A stretch of DNA of 64,000 nucleotides, from NCBI GenBank assembly GCA_022601195.1, contig JAHZIX010000017.1:62001-126000 (forward strand). The letters run 5' to 3'. This DNA comes from Deltaproteobacteria bacterium. Lineage in GTDB: Bacteria > Acidobacteriota > Thermoanaerobaculia > Multivoradales > JAHZIX01. Each line of letters starts with the position of its first letter. Position 1 is the first letter of the stretch. Under the pieces are notes generated by a model. The model was not told the origin of the DNA. It saw nothing but the letters and a program-made list of their open reading frames with translations, and did not search any database. This document shows, piece by piece, positions 51,682 to 60,947 of the stretch. The translations under genes and the position numbers were made by a program.

Positions 51682-52206
51682 ATGCCCATGCGCGCCAGTG
51701 AAAAACTCGCCGAAGCCATAAATACTCAGGTAGGCAACGAGATGTTTGCCTCCATGAAATATCTCTCCATCGCCTCTTATTTCGATTCGGAGGCCTTGCC
51801 GACGCTGGCTCGATTCTTCTTCCGCCAAGCGGAAGAAGAAAGAGCCCACGCCATGAAGTTCCTGCGATTTCTCCTCGATGTCGGAGCCCCGGTGGAAATT
51901 CCTGCCATTGCGCAGCCCCCTTCCGGTTTCGCATCGGCGGAAGAGGCAGTAGCCATGGCTCTCGAATCGGAAGAAAGTGTCACGGCTCAGATCGAGGAAT
52001 TGGTTCATCTGGCGGAGCAAGAGAGAAATCTCTCGGCCCGGAACCTTCTGAATTGGTTCTTGGAAGAGCAGTTAGAAGAAGAGAGCACCATGGGTGATCT
52101 CTTAGCTACGGTGCGGCGGGCCGGACCAGATCGTCTCCTGGACGTGGAGACCTACCTGGATAGGGAAGCGGTCAATCTGGTAGGGGAAGGGACTGACGAA
52201 GCCTAA
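51682..52206 (+). CDS. Non-heme ferritin
   Basis: 174 residues forming the four-helix ferritin fold, which stores iron as a mineral in a 24-subunit shell. Ferroxidase ligands are placed in NEMFASMKYLSIASYF (helix A), RQAEEERAHAMKFL (helix B, ExxH), and the later Glu residues in VHLAEQERNL and LEEQLEEE. No heme-binding Met of bacterioferritin type is apparent, so it is read as the FtnA type. A GGAAAGGAA site precedes the ATG. It stands alone. Confidence 0.92.
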   Translation: MPMRASEKLAEAINTQVGNEMFASMKYLSIASYFDSEALPTLARFFFRQAEEERAHAMKFLRFLLDVGAPVEIPAIAQPPSGFASAEEAVAMALESEESVTAQIEELVHLAEQERNLSARNLLNWFLEEQLEEESTMGDLLATVRRAGPDRLLDVETYLDREAVNLVGEGTDEA

Positions 52207-52392
52207 GAGCTTGTCGCCCATAGACGTCCGTGGCCGGGAAGCCCAGCTAGAGAAGCCCTATCCCCACGGCTCACGCTAGGCGATTCGCCTTGCGACAATC
52301 GTCGCTGTTTCGTCTATTGGCGACTCTCTTTCGCCTTCTATCGCGCCGGCGGACCTCACGGCATTTGGGGTCTCCGCTGTGATGGGGGCTAG

Positions 52393-53343
52393 TTAGAGCA
52401 CCGCTTCGGCGACGCGGACCGCGTTCAAGGCCCCACCGAGAGTGAGATTATCCATCACTGCCCACAGCCAATATTCGCCGGGCCGTCCGGTTTGGAGGTG
52501 ACCGACAAGAATCTCTTCCCGGCCGGCGGCGGCGGCGGGGCCGAGTTGATCCGGATCGTCCACAAACTCCAGATAGGGGCTCTCTTCGAGAGCTAAGCGG
52601 ATTGGCTCCAGTCCTGGATCGCTTCCTTCGAATCGCAACTGCAGGCTGATTCCCAAGCTATGGAAGACGGCTCCTTGGAGCAGCTGAATGGAGGTATCCA
52701 CCTTGCTTCCCAGGGTGTTCTCTACCAATTCGGGAAGGTGGCGACTGGAACCCGCTGACACGGGGAGAAGATTGAAAGCCAACTGCTCATCGAAAACCTT
52801 CCTCGCCTTTTCAGACGAAAAGGTGAGGATCTGGCGAGTCTGCTCGAACAGCTCGTCGAGGCCTTCCTGCTCAAATAGAGACGCTGGCAGAATCACTGTG
52901 GCAGAAACGGAGAGCTTCTGGGCTAAAGCCACCAGGGGCTTGACCAAATGAGCCACGGCAATAGCCGCTGGGTGGGGGCTCACTAGAGTTTCACCTCGTT
53001 GGGCTGCCTCTAGATTAACGCCGGCGATAACCGGGGTCCCTCGCTCCACATCAGCGTCTCCAGCGAGCAAAATCGAGGTCGTTCCTGGCGCAGCTGCTGC
53101 CAGTGGCTCGGCGAGGTCCGCCATGGACCCGGGGAGGAAAGCGAGGTCGACACCGGTCAGGCTATCTTGGTCGAAAGCCGCGACAATGGTGGCGGCACCC
53201 CGGACGTCCGTAAGGCGTCCCACTTCATCTTTGCGGGTTGTCACGAGGCGCAGCTCGGTCCATAGCTCGCGACGTTGCTCCAATGCCTCGCGGATATCGT
53301 TTCCTAGAAGGGAAGTGGGGTTGAGAAGGGCTAAAACACTCAT
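52393..53343 (-). CDS. Aspartate-semialdehyde-dehydrogenase-like protein without catalytic Cys
   Basis: 316 residues with the fold of Asd: NAD(P) domain (MSVLALLNPTSLLGNDIREA), dimer/catalytic domain and the C-terminal DNLTLGGALNAVRVAEAVL. Where the active-site motif NPNCST should stand, it has SPHPAA before AIAVAHLVKPL; the whole protein has no cysteine. It therefore cannot form the thioester of the normal reaction and is more like the Usg-1 type of Asd paralogue, whose role is unknown. Its start overlaps the stop of pssA (TAATG), so it is the third gene of a psd-pssA unit. A true asd is expected elsewhere. Confidence 0.85.
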   Translation of the reverse strand: MSVLALLNPTSLLGNDIREALEQRRELWTELRLVTTRKDEVGRLTDVRGAATIVAAFDQDSLTGVDLAFLPGSMADLAEPLAAAAPGTTSILLAGDADVERGTPVIAGVNLEAAQRGETLVSPHPAAIAVAHLVKPLVALAQKLSVSATVILPASLFEQEGLDELFEQTRQILTFSSEKARKVFDEQLAFNLLPVSAGSSRHLPELVENTLGSKVDTSIQLLQGAVFHSLGISLQLRFEGSDPGLEPIRLALEESPYLEFVDDPDQLGPAAAAGREEILVGHLQTGRPGEYWLWAVMDNLTLGGALNAVRVAEAVL

Positions 53344-54164
53344 TAGGTCTCGCTTTCTGCTGGGTCTTTCACTATGACGGCGCCTTCCGCTAGCTGCCCC
53401 TCCTCAGAGCCAGGGGAGGGGGTTCGCTTCAGTCGCCCCATCAACCAGGCGATCGGAGCCGACGCAGTATAGAGAACTCCGATGGCCAGAAAGAAGGCCT
53501 CGGGGCGCAAAGCGATCACCAACACGAGAGTGCAGATCGGTAGAAGGGCGCGGTAGCTCCACCGCTTTCGTAGGTCAATCTGTTTGAAGCTCCGGTAGCG
53601 GAAGGTCGAAACCATGAGGCTGCCGAGGAGAATCAAAGCGGCCATAGTGATGGCGGAAAGAACCGCTTGCCAGGGAGCCGTGAAATCACTCCGCTGTGGA
53701 ACGGTATAGAGAATCGCACAAAAGGAGCTCGCTGCTGCCGGGGCGGGCATACCGACGAAGAACCTCGAGTCGATGCTGGAGGTCTGAATGTTGAAACGGG
53801 CTAACCGAGTCGCAGTGCAGATGGTGAAAAACAGAGGAATGAGCCAGCCGATACGAGAGAAGTCCTCCAGGCCCCAGAAGAAAGCCATCAGGGGCGGAGC
53901 GACTCCGAAGGTCAGTAAGTCGGCGAGAGAATCATATTCTCGCCCGAACTCACTGTCGGTACCGGTCATGCGAGCGATGCGCCCGTCGAGGGTATCGATA
54001 ATGGCAGCCAGAAAGATCAGTAGCGCCGCGTCTGAAAAGCGCCCTCGGTAGGCCAGAATGATGGCGTAGAAACCCAGCAGGATGTTGCCGGTGGTAAAGA
54101 GGCTGGGGAGGATGAAGATCCCTCTGCGGAGCCGCCCCCGAAAAGGTCTCCGCTGCGGCTTCAT
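53343..54164 (-). CDS. pssA: CDP-diacylglycerol--serine O-phosphatidyltransferase
   Basis: 273 residues from the ATG at 54164, which overlaps the psd stop (ATGA). The enzyme makes phosphatidylserine in the inner membrane. The CDP-alcohol phosphotransferase motif DG-x2-AR-x8-G-x3-D-x3-D is complete in DGRIARMTGTDSEFGREYD followed by SLAD. Several membrane helices are seen (ILPSLFTTGNILLGFYAIIL, WLIPLFFTICTATRLA, ALLPICTLVLVIAL). Its product is the substrate of psd just upstream, giving phosphatidylethanolamine. Confidence 0.95.
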   Translation of the reverse strand: MKPQRRPFRGRLRRGIFILPSLFTTGNILLGFYAIILAYRGRFSDAALLIFLAAIIDTLDGRIARMTGTDSEFGREYDSLADLLTFGVAPPLMAFFWGLEDFSRIGWLIPLFFTICTATRLARFNIQTSSIDSRFFVGMPAPAAASSFCAILYTVPQRSDFTAPWQAVLSAITMAALILLGSLMVSTFRYRSFKQIDLRKRWSYRALLPICTLVLVIALRPEAFFLAIGVLYTASAPIAWLMGRLKRTPSPGSEEGQLAEGAVIVKDPAESET

Positions 54165-54802
54165 GGTTTTCCTTCTGGTGGGGAAGCGACGAGGGTTTCT
54201 CCGCTGCGCATACGATCCCCTTTGCCCACTTGAATCCGGTAGGTCGCGGGCACCAACAGATCGACCCGGGAGCCAAATTTGATCAAGCCGATCGTCTCCC
54301 CTTGTTGGACCTCTTGGCCTGGCTTTAGGTAGCAAACGATCCGCCTCGCCACCAATCCTACGATTTGCCGAACTCCGATCAGGTCTCCGTTGGGGAGTTT
54401 CAATACGGAGAGATGTCGGGCGTTGACTTCTCCCGCATCTGCGTTGAAAGCTGCAACTTTGCGGCCGTCCGTGAGCTTCGAGTAGATCACTTCCCCCTGG
54501 GTTGGCGCCCGCTGAGTATGGACGTCGAAGACCGAGAGAAAAGTGATCACGCGGTGGAATTTTCCTGGGCCTACTTCGGCATCCTCAAGGGTGTCGATTT
54601 TCAATACGACACCGTCGGCGGCAGCGATGATCGAGTTCGGATCTCCCGAGAAAGTGCGGCTCGGATGGCGGAAAAAGAGCAACAAGAGGATTGCGAGAAC
54701 GGCGGCAACACTCGCCCAGACTCGGTATCCGGAGAATCCAAGAATGATGGCGAGGGCAATGAACGGAACGACGAAGGGCCAGGCTTCTCGAGCGAATTTC
54801 AT
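54161..54802 (-). CDS. psd: Phosphatidylserine decarboxylase, short type
   Basis: 213 residues. Two N-terminal membrane helices (PFVVPFIALAIILGFSGY; VAAVLAILLLLFF) and the catalytic domain with DGVVLKID, FLSVFDVHTQRAPTQGEV and the self-cleavage site GS in LIKFGSRVDLL near residue 181, which makes the pyruvoyl group. It is the short archaeal-type Psd found in many bacteria. First gene of a three-gene unit; its stop overlaps the pssA start. Product: phosphatidylethanolamine. Confidence 0.95.
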   Translation of the reverse strand: MKFAREAWPFVVPFIALAIILGFSGYRVWASVAAVLAILLLLFFRHPSRTFSGDPNSIIAAADGVVLKIDTLEDAEVGPGKFHRVITFLSVFDVHTQRAPTQGEVIYSKLTDGRKVAAFNADAGEVNARHLSVLKLPNGDLIGVRQIVGLVARRIVCYLKPGQEVQQGETIGLIKFGSRVDLLVPATYRIQVGKGDRMRSGETLVASPPEGKP

Positions 54803-54907
54803 GGTCTCAAATTGAAAAGGAGAGGGGAGATCCCCTCTCGCGGTTTACTGGACAGGCTATTGGATTGCCTGAAATAAGAGTCTAGCTACTGCTGAATTCG
54901 GTGTCGC

Positions 54908-55141
54908 TTAGGCCGGAGCGAGGACACCTGAATGATTATGAAGGATAGCTTCCATCTCATCCTTCAATCGAAGTTTGTGAAGTTTGATCCGTTTTTCCTC
55001 GACCTCGTCTTCAGGGGAGCGAAGTGACTTCCCAATCAGTTCCGCGAGCCTTTTCTCACAACCCTGATGGTCGTCGTGTAGGCGGCGGAAATTGGGGTCA
55101 CTCTCGATCAGCTCCTCCTTCAATACTGAGAAATCGGGCAT
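54908..55141 (-). CDS. YdcH/DUF465-family protein
   Basis: 77 residues forming a helical hairpin. The family pattern is clear: FRRLHDDHQGCEKRLAELIG, then EEKRIKLHKLRLKDEMEAIL. AAGGAGG stands before the ATG. The function of this small, widespread family is unknown. It lies upstream of psd on the same strand, with a 105-base gap, and is likely its own unit. Confidence 0.88.
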   Translation of the reverse strand: MPDFSVLKEELIESDPNFRRLHDDHQGCEKRLAELIGKSLRSPEDEVEEKRIKLHKLRLKDEMEAILHNHSGVLAPA

Positions 55142-55580
55142 CCTCTCGACCTCCTTGTAGGTACGGAGTAAATGGCCTTTCCCGAATGATCGGGAAGGTG
55201 TCTGGAAGAAAGACTAGAACGGTCTGCTCTTGGGGCTGAAATAGCATTATTGAAGTCTTTAGATGATAACACCGGCCCCGATAGGGATCAAGAGTGGTCT
55301 CGGAGGGCCTTTCCTTCTTTGAATCCACTCTATGGGGGAAGTGCATAGGGCTAGCTCCGAGCCCATTCAGACTTTGCGCCCATCTCTGATTGTGACCCTG
55401 ATGCCGCGTCGGACGAGAGCTCCTGGCAGGGTGATCTAGCCTGCCAGGAGAGGGAGACGATCGAACCGGAGACGGGAGGCTGCAGAGGAAATGCGTCGGC
55501 GCCAGCCCTTCCTTGGCTTCGTTCCGGGTGCTGGGGCTCCGGAATCGTCAGTCCAGGGTTCCTCAAGGATTGCCTGATCC
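55142..55580. other. Intergenic region with hairpin
   Basis: About 440 bases between the MHYT gene and the DUF465 gene, both on the minus strand. It must hold the DUF465 promoter near 55160-55260, where the sequence is AT-richer. The only clear structure is the inverted repeat at 55420-55450. Confidence 0.45.
55420..55450 (-). terminator. Perfect 11-bp hairpin
   Basis: CTCCTGGCAGG (55420-55430) pairs perfectly with CCTGCCAGGAG (55440-55450), loop of 9 bases. It lies about 130 bases after the MHYT gene stop. No T tract on the minus strand. Confidence 0.5.
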
Positions 55581-56309
55581 CTAGATCTCGAAAACGAGAT
55601 CCTCTTGCACCGGCTTTGTGGAAGCGACCAGTCCTGCGATCATGAGTACTACCGCGATGGCGAAGATGGTGATGGCTAGCGCGTTGGCACCCACTCCGCC
55701 GGAAGGAACGGCCTTGGCAGCGTTGGGAATCATGGTGACGGCTGCCATTCCGGTGTAGTGCATTCCGCAAACGGCGATGCCCATGACCAAGGCGCTACCA
55801 AATCGCTGCCAGTTTCCCCTCAAGTTGAAAGCAAGCCAAAGGGCCGCAGCAGCTGCCACGACAGCGATAGCGAGGGATGCCAGGACGAGGGTCGAGTCGT
55901 ATTTGAGATCGGCGGGCATTTGCATGGCAGCCATACCTGTGTAGTGCATGGCAGCTACCCCCAGTCCGGTTAGTAGGGCGGCGAAGGAGAGTCTGCCAAG
56001 GCCCGTTTTTCCTCTCCCCATGATGAACAGCCCCGCGCCTGAAACGGCCACTGCGAGAATGGCCGAAAGGACGGTAAGTAGGAGGTCATAGGTGACAGGC
56101 ATCGAGGTCTGATAGGCCAACATGGCGATGAAATGCATGGACCAGATAGCGCAGCCTCCCAGCGCTCCCGCAGCCGCGAGCAGCCATGGCCAGAGTTTTT
56201 CCTTGGGAAGAGAGGGCAGTCGGGTGGCTAGGCGAAGAGCGGTGAAGGAACCGAGAACGGAGATGACAAAGGACAATGCGACGAGAATGAAGTCATAGGA
56301 AGCTTCCAT
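55581..56309 (-). CDS. MHYT-domain integral membrane protein
   Basis: 242 residues with seven membrane helices. The MHYT signature occurs three times at the ends of helices: IWSMHFIAML (about 56-65), AAMHYTGMAAM (about 119-129) and GMHYTGMAAVTM (about 182-193). These Met/His residues are thought to bind a metal such as copper and to sense oxygen, CO or NO. Unlike many members, it has no GGDEF or EAL output domain attached, so it must work with another protein; the ACT-V4R gene 36 bases upstream on the same strand is a candidate. Confidence 0.93.
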   Translation of the reverse strand: MEASYDFILVALSFVISVLGSFTALRLATRLPSLPKEKLWPWLLAAAGALGGCAIWSMHFIAMLAYQTSMPVTYDLLLTVLSAILAVAVSGAGLFIMGRGKTGLGRLSFAALLTGLGVAAMHYTGMAAMQMPADLKYDSTLVLASLAIAVVAAAAALWLAFNLRGNWQRFGSALVMGIAVCGMHYTGMAAVTMIPNAAKAVPSGGVGANALAITIFAIAVVLMIAGLVASTKPVQEDLVFEI

Positions 56310-56345
56310 ATCTATTTCCTCTTTGGAGATATCTTGGGGTGGTGG

Positions 56346-57056
56346 CTATTGGCTCAGCTGAAACTCGCAGGGGCTGCCGGTATCTTGGTGGCTACAAGCG
56401 GTCTCGGTGACCGCGACGGCTGAGGTTGTTGGGCTCAACTCGAGAAGACCACGGATGACTCCGGCGAGATAGGCGCAGGAGGGCTCTGGATCCTGCGGGC
56501 GACAGAAGGGGCAAGCAGCGAGGGCTATCCTAGAACCGTCAGAGGTGCTCACCGGACTGAATTTCCTGAGCTCCGGAACGACGATGCGGTCTAGGGCTGT
56601 AGGTAGGTCCAAGGGGCTACCTAAAGAGTAGCTTTTCCTGTAGGCACCATTGCCAATCTTGCGACCAAGGCTAACCAGGCAGGCATCTCTCGTGTCCTTC
56701 GGCAAAGAGGATCCGAAGTTGAGAATTGTCTGGGTGATCTCAGAGTCTTGACTACCCGATACTTCGTGAAAGGCCTTCCGAAGGAGCTCCTGGAGCTGCT
56801 GGTCAGAGGGCTTCGCCTGAACCAGCCTGCCCATCCTCTCGACCCCGGGGATAGCCTCGATCCGCTCCTTCAATCCTGAGGGAACCGTGCTGTCTACCGC
56901 GAGACGGAAGCGGATTCGTTGCACCTCTTCGTTGACCGGCTCGAGGTCCTGACCGAGAATTAATATTCCGGATCGTGCCAATTCGGAAGCGACTCGAGAG
57001 AGGATTCCCGGCCGCCGAGCTATAGAGATCTCTAGAAACGTACCTGATGCCACCAT
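56346..57056 (-). CDS. ACT domain joined to a V4R-like domain
   Basis: 236 residues; GGAGGG stands five bases before the ATG. The first 75 residues are an ACT-type fold (LEISIARRPGILSRVASELA, ILILGQDLEPV, RIRFRLAVDS). The rest is helical and ends in a V4R (4-vinyl reductase)-like domain with cysteines ACPFCRPQDPEPSCAYLAGV, then TETACSHQDTGSPCEFQL. These cysteines are conserved in V4R proteins and may bind a metal or sense redox state. ACT domains bind amino acids, so the protein may be a small-molecule sensor. It probably shares a transcript with the MHYT gene downstream. Confidence 0.82.
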   Translation of the reverse strand: MVASGTFLEISIARRPGILSRVASELARSGILILGQDLEPVNEEVQRIRFRLAVDSTVPSGLKERIEAIPGVERMGRLVQAKPSDQQLQELLRKAFHEVSGSQDSEITQTILNFGSSLPKDTRDACLVSLGRKIGNGAYRKSYSLGSPLDLPTALDRIVVPELRKFSPVSTSDGSRIALAACPFCRPQDPEPSCAYLAGVIRGLLELSPTTSAVAVTETACSHQDTGSPCEFQLSQ

Positions 57057-57271
57057 CAGTGCCCTCCGCCAATTACAGATTATGAGAAATCAGAAGTATT
57101 TTCGCGAAATCATATCCCGTAAACCGGGCGAAGACCATCCTGAAACTGGAGAGTGCGCAATCCGTGGGAGGCCTGGGCTTAGGTTGAGATCGCTTGGCTC
57201 CGGAGGGCAGAGCTCGGTAAGGGCTTGGGCGTCGAATTTGGTGACATCTCTCGGCCCTGCCGGAGGTCAAG

Positions 57272-57991
57272 TTACTTGAACGCCTTGGGAAGAGAAACCG
57301 CCGGTGCTCTCAGGTAGAGGGGGAAGGCGAGGGTGGAAGCATCCCAGGGCGTCGATAGATCTTGGGCTAGTCGGGCAGCAGGGGAGGCCAGTGGAGGCGC
57401 GCCTACCCAGAGGGTCGTGTCAGGCCAGCCAAGCCGCCCGGGAGCCGGATCCGTTCCAAAGGCAACGACTACGTTTGCTTCTGGGTAGTTGGCTGGTAGC
57501 TCAGCAGCGGGAAGGCATCGAGGTTCATCCAGGGCCTCGGTCTGTGGATCTCCTCGAAAGGCCTGCACGTAGACGTTGCCTCGCAATGCGTCGACTACCG
57601 CAACGATCATCGGCTGGGAAGGAGAGCTAGGAGCCTCCTGCGAGGCTAGGTTCTCGACGGCACAGAAGGCCAAGACTCGGAGAGTAGATAGGGTCCTGGC
57701 TGGCAGTGTAGTGGCTTGATGAAGGCCCATGAGGGTGGCCAGCCCGACCCGCAAGCCGGTAAAACTACCGGGACCACTCAGCCCTACCAATCCTCCCAGA
57801 TCCTTGAGCTCCAGGCTTTGGCCCCGGAGCATTTCATCTATCGTTGGGAGAAGGGCTCGAGAACTCTGTTTTTGCTTTAGGGTTCGTTCAACGAGAACAG
57901 TCGATCCCAGGGAAAGGGACAAGCTGACGATGGGGGAACTCGTGTCCACTGCGAGGAGCGGTCGTCCAGGGATAGGGTGGCTGTCATCCAT
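57272..57991 (-). CDS. tsaB: tRNA threonylcarbamoyladenosine biosynthesis protein TsaB
   Basis: 239 residues from the ATG at 57991; the frame is open 69 codons further, but lies over the mutS 5' end and is not typical. Family signs: LLAVDTSSPIVSLSLSLG at the N-terminus, and LVGLSGPGSFTGLRVGLATL near 75. TsaB is an inactive ASKHA-fold partner that binds TsaD in making the t6A base of tRNAs reading ANN codons. No good ribosome site is seen; it may have a leaderless or weakly translated start. It is divergent from mutS. Confidence 0.9.
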   Translation of the reverse strand: MDDSHPIPGRPLLAVDTSSPIVSLSLSLGSTVLVERTLKQKQSSRALLPTIDEMLRGQSLELKDLGGLVGLSGPGSFTGLRVGLATLMGLHQATTLPARTLSTLRVLAFCAVENLASQEAPSSPSQPMIVAVVDALRGNVYVQAFRGDPQTEALDEPRCLPAAELPANYPEANVVVAFGTDPAPGRLGWPDTTLWVGAPPLASPAARLAQDLSTPWDASTLAFPLYLRAPAVSLPKAFK

Positions 57992-58121
57992 TCGCAAAGT
58001 ATAGCTGGCTCGGGGAATCACCAGAGAAGCGTTGAAGTTGTTCGCCGAGTTCGCTAGCCTGCCGGTCTTGTCGGAGTTCCAGCCTGTTCTTCGACGTCGC
58101 CAAGAGGAGAAGCCAAGGCTC

Positions 58122-60782
58122 GTGGCCAGATCCCAGACTGAATCTAAATCCAAGAGTTCGGCAAAAGCCAAGAGCTCGCCCCCGAAGCTCACGCCCATGT
58201 TGCGTCAATACCTGGAGGTGAAGGCGCAACACGAAGATGCCATCGTCCTCTATCGCATGGGGGACTTTTTCGAGTTGTTTTTCGAGGACGCGGTGCGTGC
58301 GGCACCCATTCTCGAAGTGACTTTGACGGCACGGCACAAAGGGGCGGAAAACGAAGTCCCCATGTGCGGGGTGCCTCATCACGCCATCGAGGGCTACATC
58401 GGCAAGCTGCTCAAAGCAGGTTTGAAGATCGCCATTTGTGACCAAGTGGAGGATCCGGCCCAAGCCAAGGGTCTGGTTCGCCGGGAGGTCACTCGGGTGG
58501 TGACCCCTGGAACGGTCAGCGAGCCGAGCCTCTTGGACGGCAAGGAAGACAACCTACTGGCCAGCGTCTTGTGGCTGGAAGAGATCGGTGCGGGAGCATT
58601 CTTGGATGTCTCCACCGGGCGTTTCTTCGTTCGTCGGTGGAGCTCCTTAGAAGAGGCCGTGGAGGATCTTCGGCTTCACCGTCCCCGGGAAGTGCTCTTC
58701 GAGGAGGAGGGTTTGCCGCGGGAGATCTTTCGCTTCCTGGAAGCGGAGGTACTTTGCCGCACGCCGATCGAAGGGGATCGCCTGTTCGATCCGCGGCGAG
58801 CTGCGGAGCTGCTCAAACGGCAACTGGATGCGGCGAGTCTGCGAGGATTTGGCCTAGAGGAAGGGGAACCGGCGGTACGAGCTGCCGCAGCAGCCCTCGC
58901 CTACGCCCAGGAGACTCAGCACAACGACCTGAGCCATATCCGGGAATTGGCGGTTCGCCAACCCGGGGATGCTCTGGTCCTCGACTCCACGACTTTGGCC
59001 AATCTGGAGGTTTTCCGTTCCCTTCGAGAAGGGGGGCGCAAGGGCACCTTGCTGTCGATCTTAGACCGCACGGTCACGGCCCCCGGTGGCCGAGCCCTGC
59101 GAGAATGGCTCCGTCGTCCTCTGCGGGACCCGGACGCCATTTCTGCCCGTCACGATGCGGTGGCAGAGTTGGTGAAGCAAGGGGAAAGCCGAGATCGGCT
59201 CCGCGGGCTTCTCGGCCAGATCAGCGATCCCGAGCGGCTGTTGGGGCGGGCGGTCCTGGGGACGATGGCACCGCGAGAGGCGGCGACCCTTCGGGACAGC
59301 CTTGCTTTGGTACCGGAGGTCTTGGCGACCCTAGAGGACTTTGACAGCGAAGTCCTCCAGGAGCTCCGCCAGGCCGATCCTCAGAGTGAGCTTCAGGAGG
59401 AGCTGGCCAGGGTATTGGAGCCTGCTCCCGCAACCAGCTTGAAACACGGTGGAGTCATTGGGCCAGGCGTAGACGAGGAGTTGGATCGCTACCGTTCTCT
59501 GGCGAGGGACAGCAAGAAGCACATCCTGGCACTGGAAGCGAGGGAGAGGGAGGAAACCGGAATCTCCTCCCTGAAGATCCGCTTCAACAAGGTCTTTGGC
59601 TATTACCTGGAAGTCACCAAGGCGAACCAACATCTGGTGCCGGAGCACTACGTTCGGAAGCAGACCCTGGTCAACGCGGAGCGCTACATAACCCCCGAGA
59701 TCAAGGAACTAGAAGACCAGATCCTCACCGCCGAAGAGCGCCAATTGGCCTTGGAGGAAGAGTATTTTTCGGCCCTGGTGGCTCGCGTTGCTACTTGCCA
59801 CGGGCTCTCGGATTTGGCGCGGTCTCTCGGAGATCTGGATGCTCTGGGAACCTTTGCGGAGGTCGCTGCCCGGCATCGCTACCAGAGGCCGGAAATGGCT
59901 GCCTTGGGAACGCCGATTCAGGTCAAAGAGGGGCGCCACCCGGTGGTGGAGCGATCGACCGCTGATCCCTTCGTGCCCAATGACATCGAGTTGGACTCGA
60001 AAAACTCCCAGATCGTTCTTCTCACGGGCCCGAATATGGGAGGTAAATCGACCTACCTGAGGCAAGTAGCCCTTCTTGTCTTGATGGCTCAGGCGGGAAG
60101 TTTTGTTCCTGCGGAGAAGGCGACCATCGGAGTGGTCGACCGAATCTTCACCCGAGTGGGTGCTAGTGACGACCTCGCCCGGGGTGAGTCGACCTTCATG
60201 GTAGAGATGATTGAAACGGCAAATATCCTTCATCACGCTACCGAGCACAGTCTGGTGATTCTCGATGAGGTGGGCCGCGGCACCGCGACCTTCGATGGCC
60301 TATCTCTAGCTTGGGCCATCGTCGAGTTTCTTCATGAGCACCGTCGCCCCAAGACTCTCTTCGCCACTCACTACCATGAACTTACCGAGCTCGCCTCCCT
60401 CCTGCCGCGCCTGGTCAATCGAACCTTGAGTGTGAAGGAATGGGGAGACAGGATTATTTTTCTGCGTCGGGTGATTCCAGGAGCTTCGGAAAAGAGCTTC
60501 GGCATTCAAGTGGCGAGGCTGGCGGGTTTGCCGACCTCGGTCCTCGAGCGGGCAGCAGAGGTGTTGAGCAACTTGGAAGCTCAAGAATACGACCTCGCCG
60601 GTAAGCCTCGCTTAGCCCGAGGTGAAAGAGCACCGAAGGCTCCGCCTCCAAAGCCGCAACTCAACTTGTTCGCCACGCCGGAACAAACTGCTGTCGATAT
60701 TCTCCGAGGCCTCAATCTGGATGATATGACGCCCCTGGCGGCCCTCAATCTGTTGCAGAGTCTTAAGGCGCGTCTGCAGTGA
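58122..60782 (+). CDS. mutS: DNA mismatch repair protein MutS
   Basis: 886 residues from a GTG at 58122 (AGAGGAG 12 bases upstream). The conserved start of MutS (LTPMLRQYLEVKAQ) lies 27 residues later, so the ATG at 58197 would cut it; the frame is open to 58032. Mismatch-binding motif GDFFELFFEDAV (Phe-x-Glu type) near residue 50. ATPase: Walker A GPNMGGKSTYLRQ near 635, STFMVEM, Walker B and D loop in ILDEVGRGTATFDG near 710, and FATHYHEL. The protein recognises mispairs and starts repair with MutL. Confidence 0.96.
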   Translation: MARSQTESKSKSSAKAKSSPPKLTPMLRQYLEVKAQHEDAIVLYRMGDFFELFFEDAVRAAPILEVTLTARHKGAENEVPMCGVPHHAIEGYIGKLLKAGLKIAICDQVEDPAQAKGLVRREVTRVVTPGTVSEPSLLDGKEDNLLASVLWLEEIGAGAFLDVSTGRFFVRRWSSLEEAVEDLRLHRPREVLFEEEGLPREIFRFLEAEVLCRTPIEGDRLFDPRRAAELLKRQLDAASLRGFGLEEGEPAVRAAAAALAYAQETQHNDLSHIRELAVRQPGDALVLDSTTLANLEVFRSLREGGRKGTLLSILDRTVTAPGGRALREWLRRPLRDPDAISARHDAVAELVKQGESRDRLRGLLGQISDPERLLGRAVLGTMAPREAATLRDSLALVPEVLATLEDFDSEVLQELRQADPQSELQEELARVLEPAPATSLKHGGVIGPGVDEELDRYRSLARDSKKHILALEAREREETGISSLKIRFNKVFGYYLEVTKANQHLVPEHYVRKQTLVNAERYITPEIKELEDQILTAEERQLALEEEYFSALVARVATCHGLSDLARSLGDLDALGTFAEVAARHRYQRPEMAALGTPIQVKEGRHPVVERSTADPFVPNDIELDSKNSQIVLLTGPNMGGKSTYLRQVALLVLMAQAGSFVPAEKATIGVVDRIFTRVGASDDLARGESTFMVEMIETANILHHATEHSLVILDEVGRGTATFDGLSLAWAIVEFLHEHRRPKTLFATHYHELTELASLLPRLVNRTLSVKEWGDRIIFLRRVIPGASEKSFGIQVARLAGLPTSVLERAAEVLSNLEAQEYDLAGKPRLARGERAPKAPPPKPQLNLFATPEQTAVDILRGLNLDDMTPLAALNLLQSLKARLQ

Positions 60783-60881
60783 TTTGAGAAGAGACCCGGA
60801 GAACCAGGTAGATCCGGAGAATAGAGAGGCCTTCGACACAGAGAGGTCCAAAGAACCGAGAAGGCCAGTGCGACCAAGTAG

Positions 60882-60916
60882 AAGGCCCGGTCACCTGAGA
60901 AGATGAGCCGGGCCTT
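60882..60916. terminator. Hairpin between convergent mutS and ssb
   Basis: AAGGCCCGG (60882-60890) pairs perfectly with CCGGGCCTT (60908-60916), loop of 17 bases. It sits about 100 bases after mutS and 31 bases after the ssb stop, so it may end both units. Confidence 0.65.
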
Positions 60917-60947
60917 GCCGTCGGAGTTCTACTGGATCCAAGAAGCC

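Noticed and set aside
58571..59344. Open frame of 257 codons inside mutS
   Set aside because: Shadow frame with Arg/Ser/Gly-rich composition and no motif; mutS is complete here.
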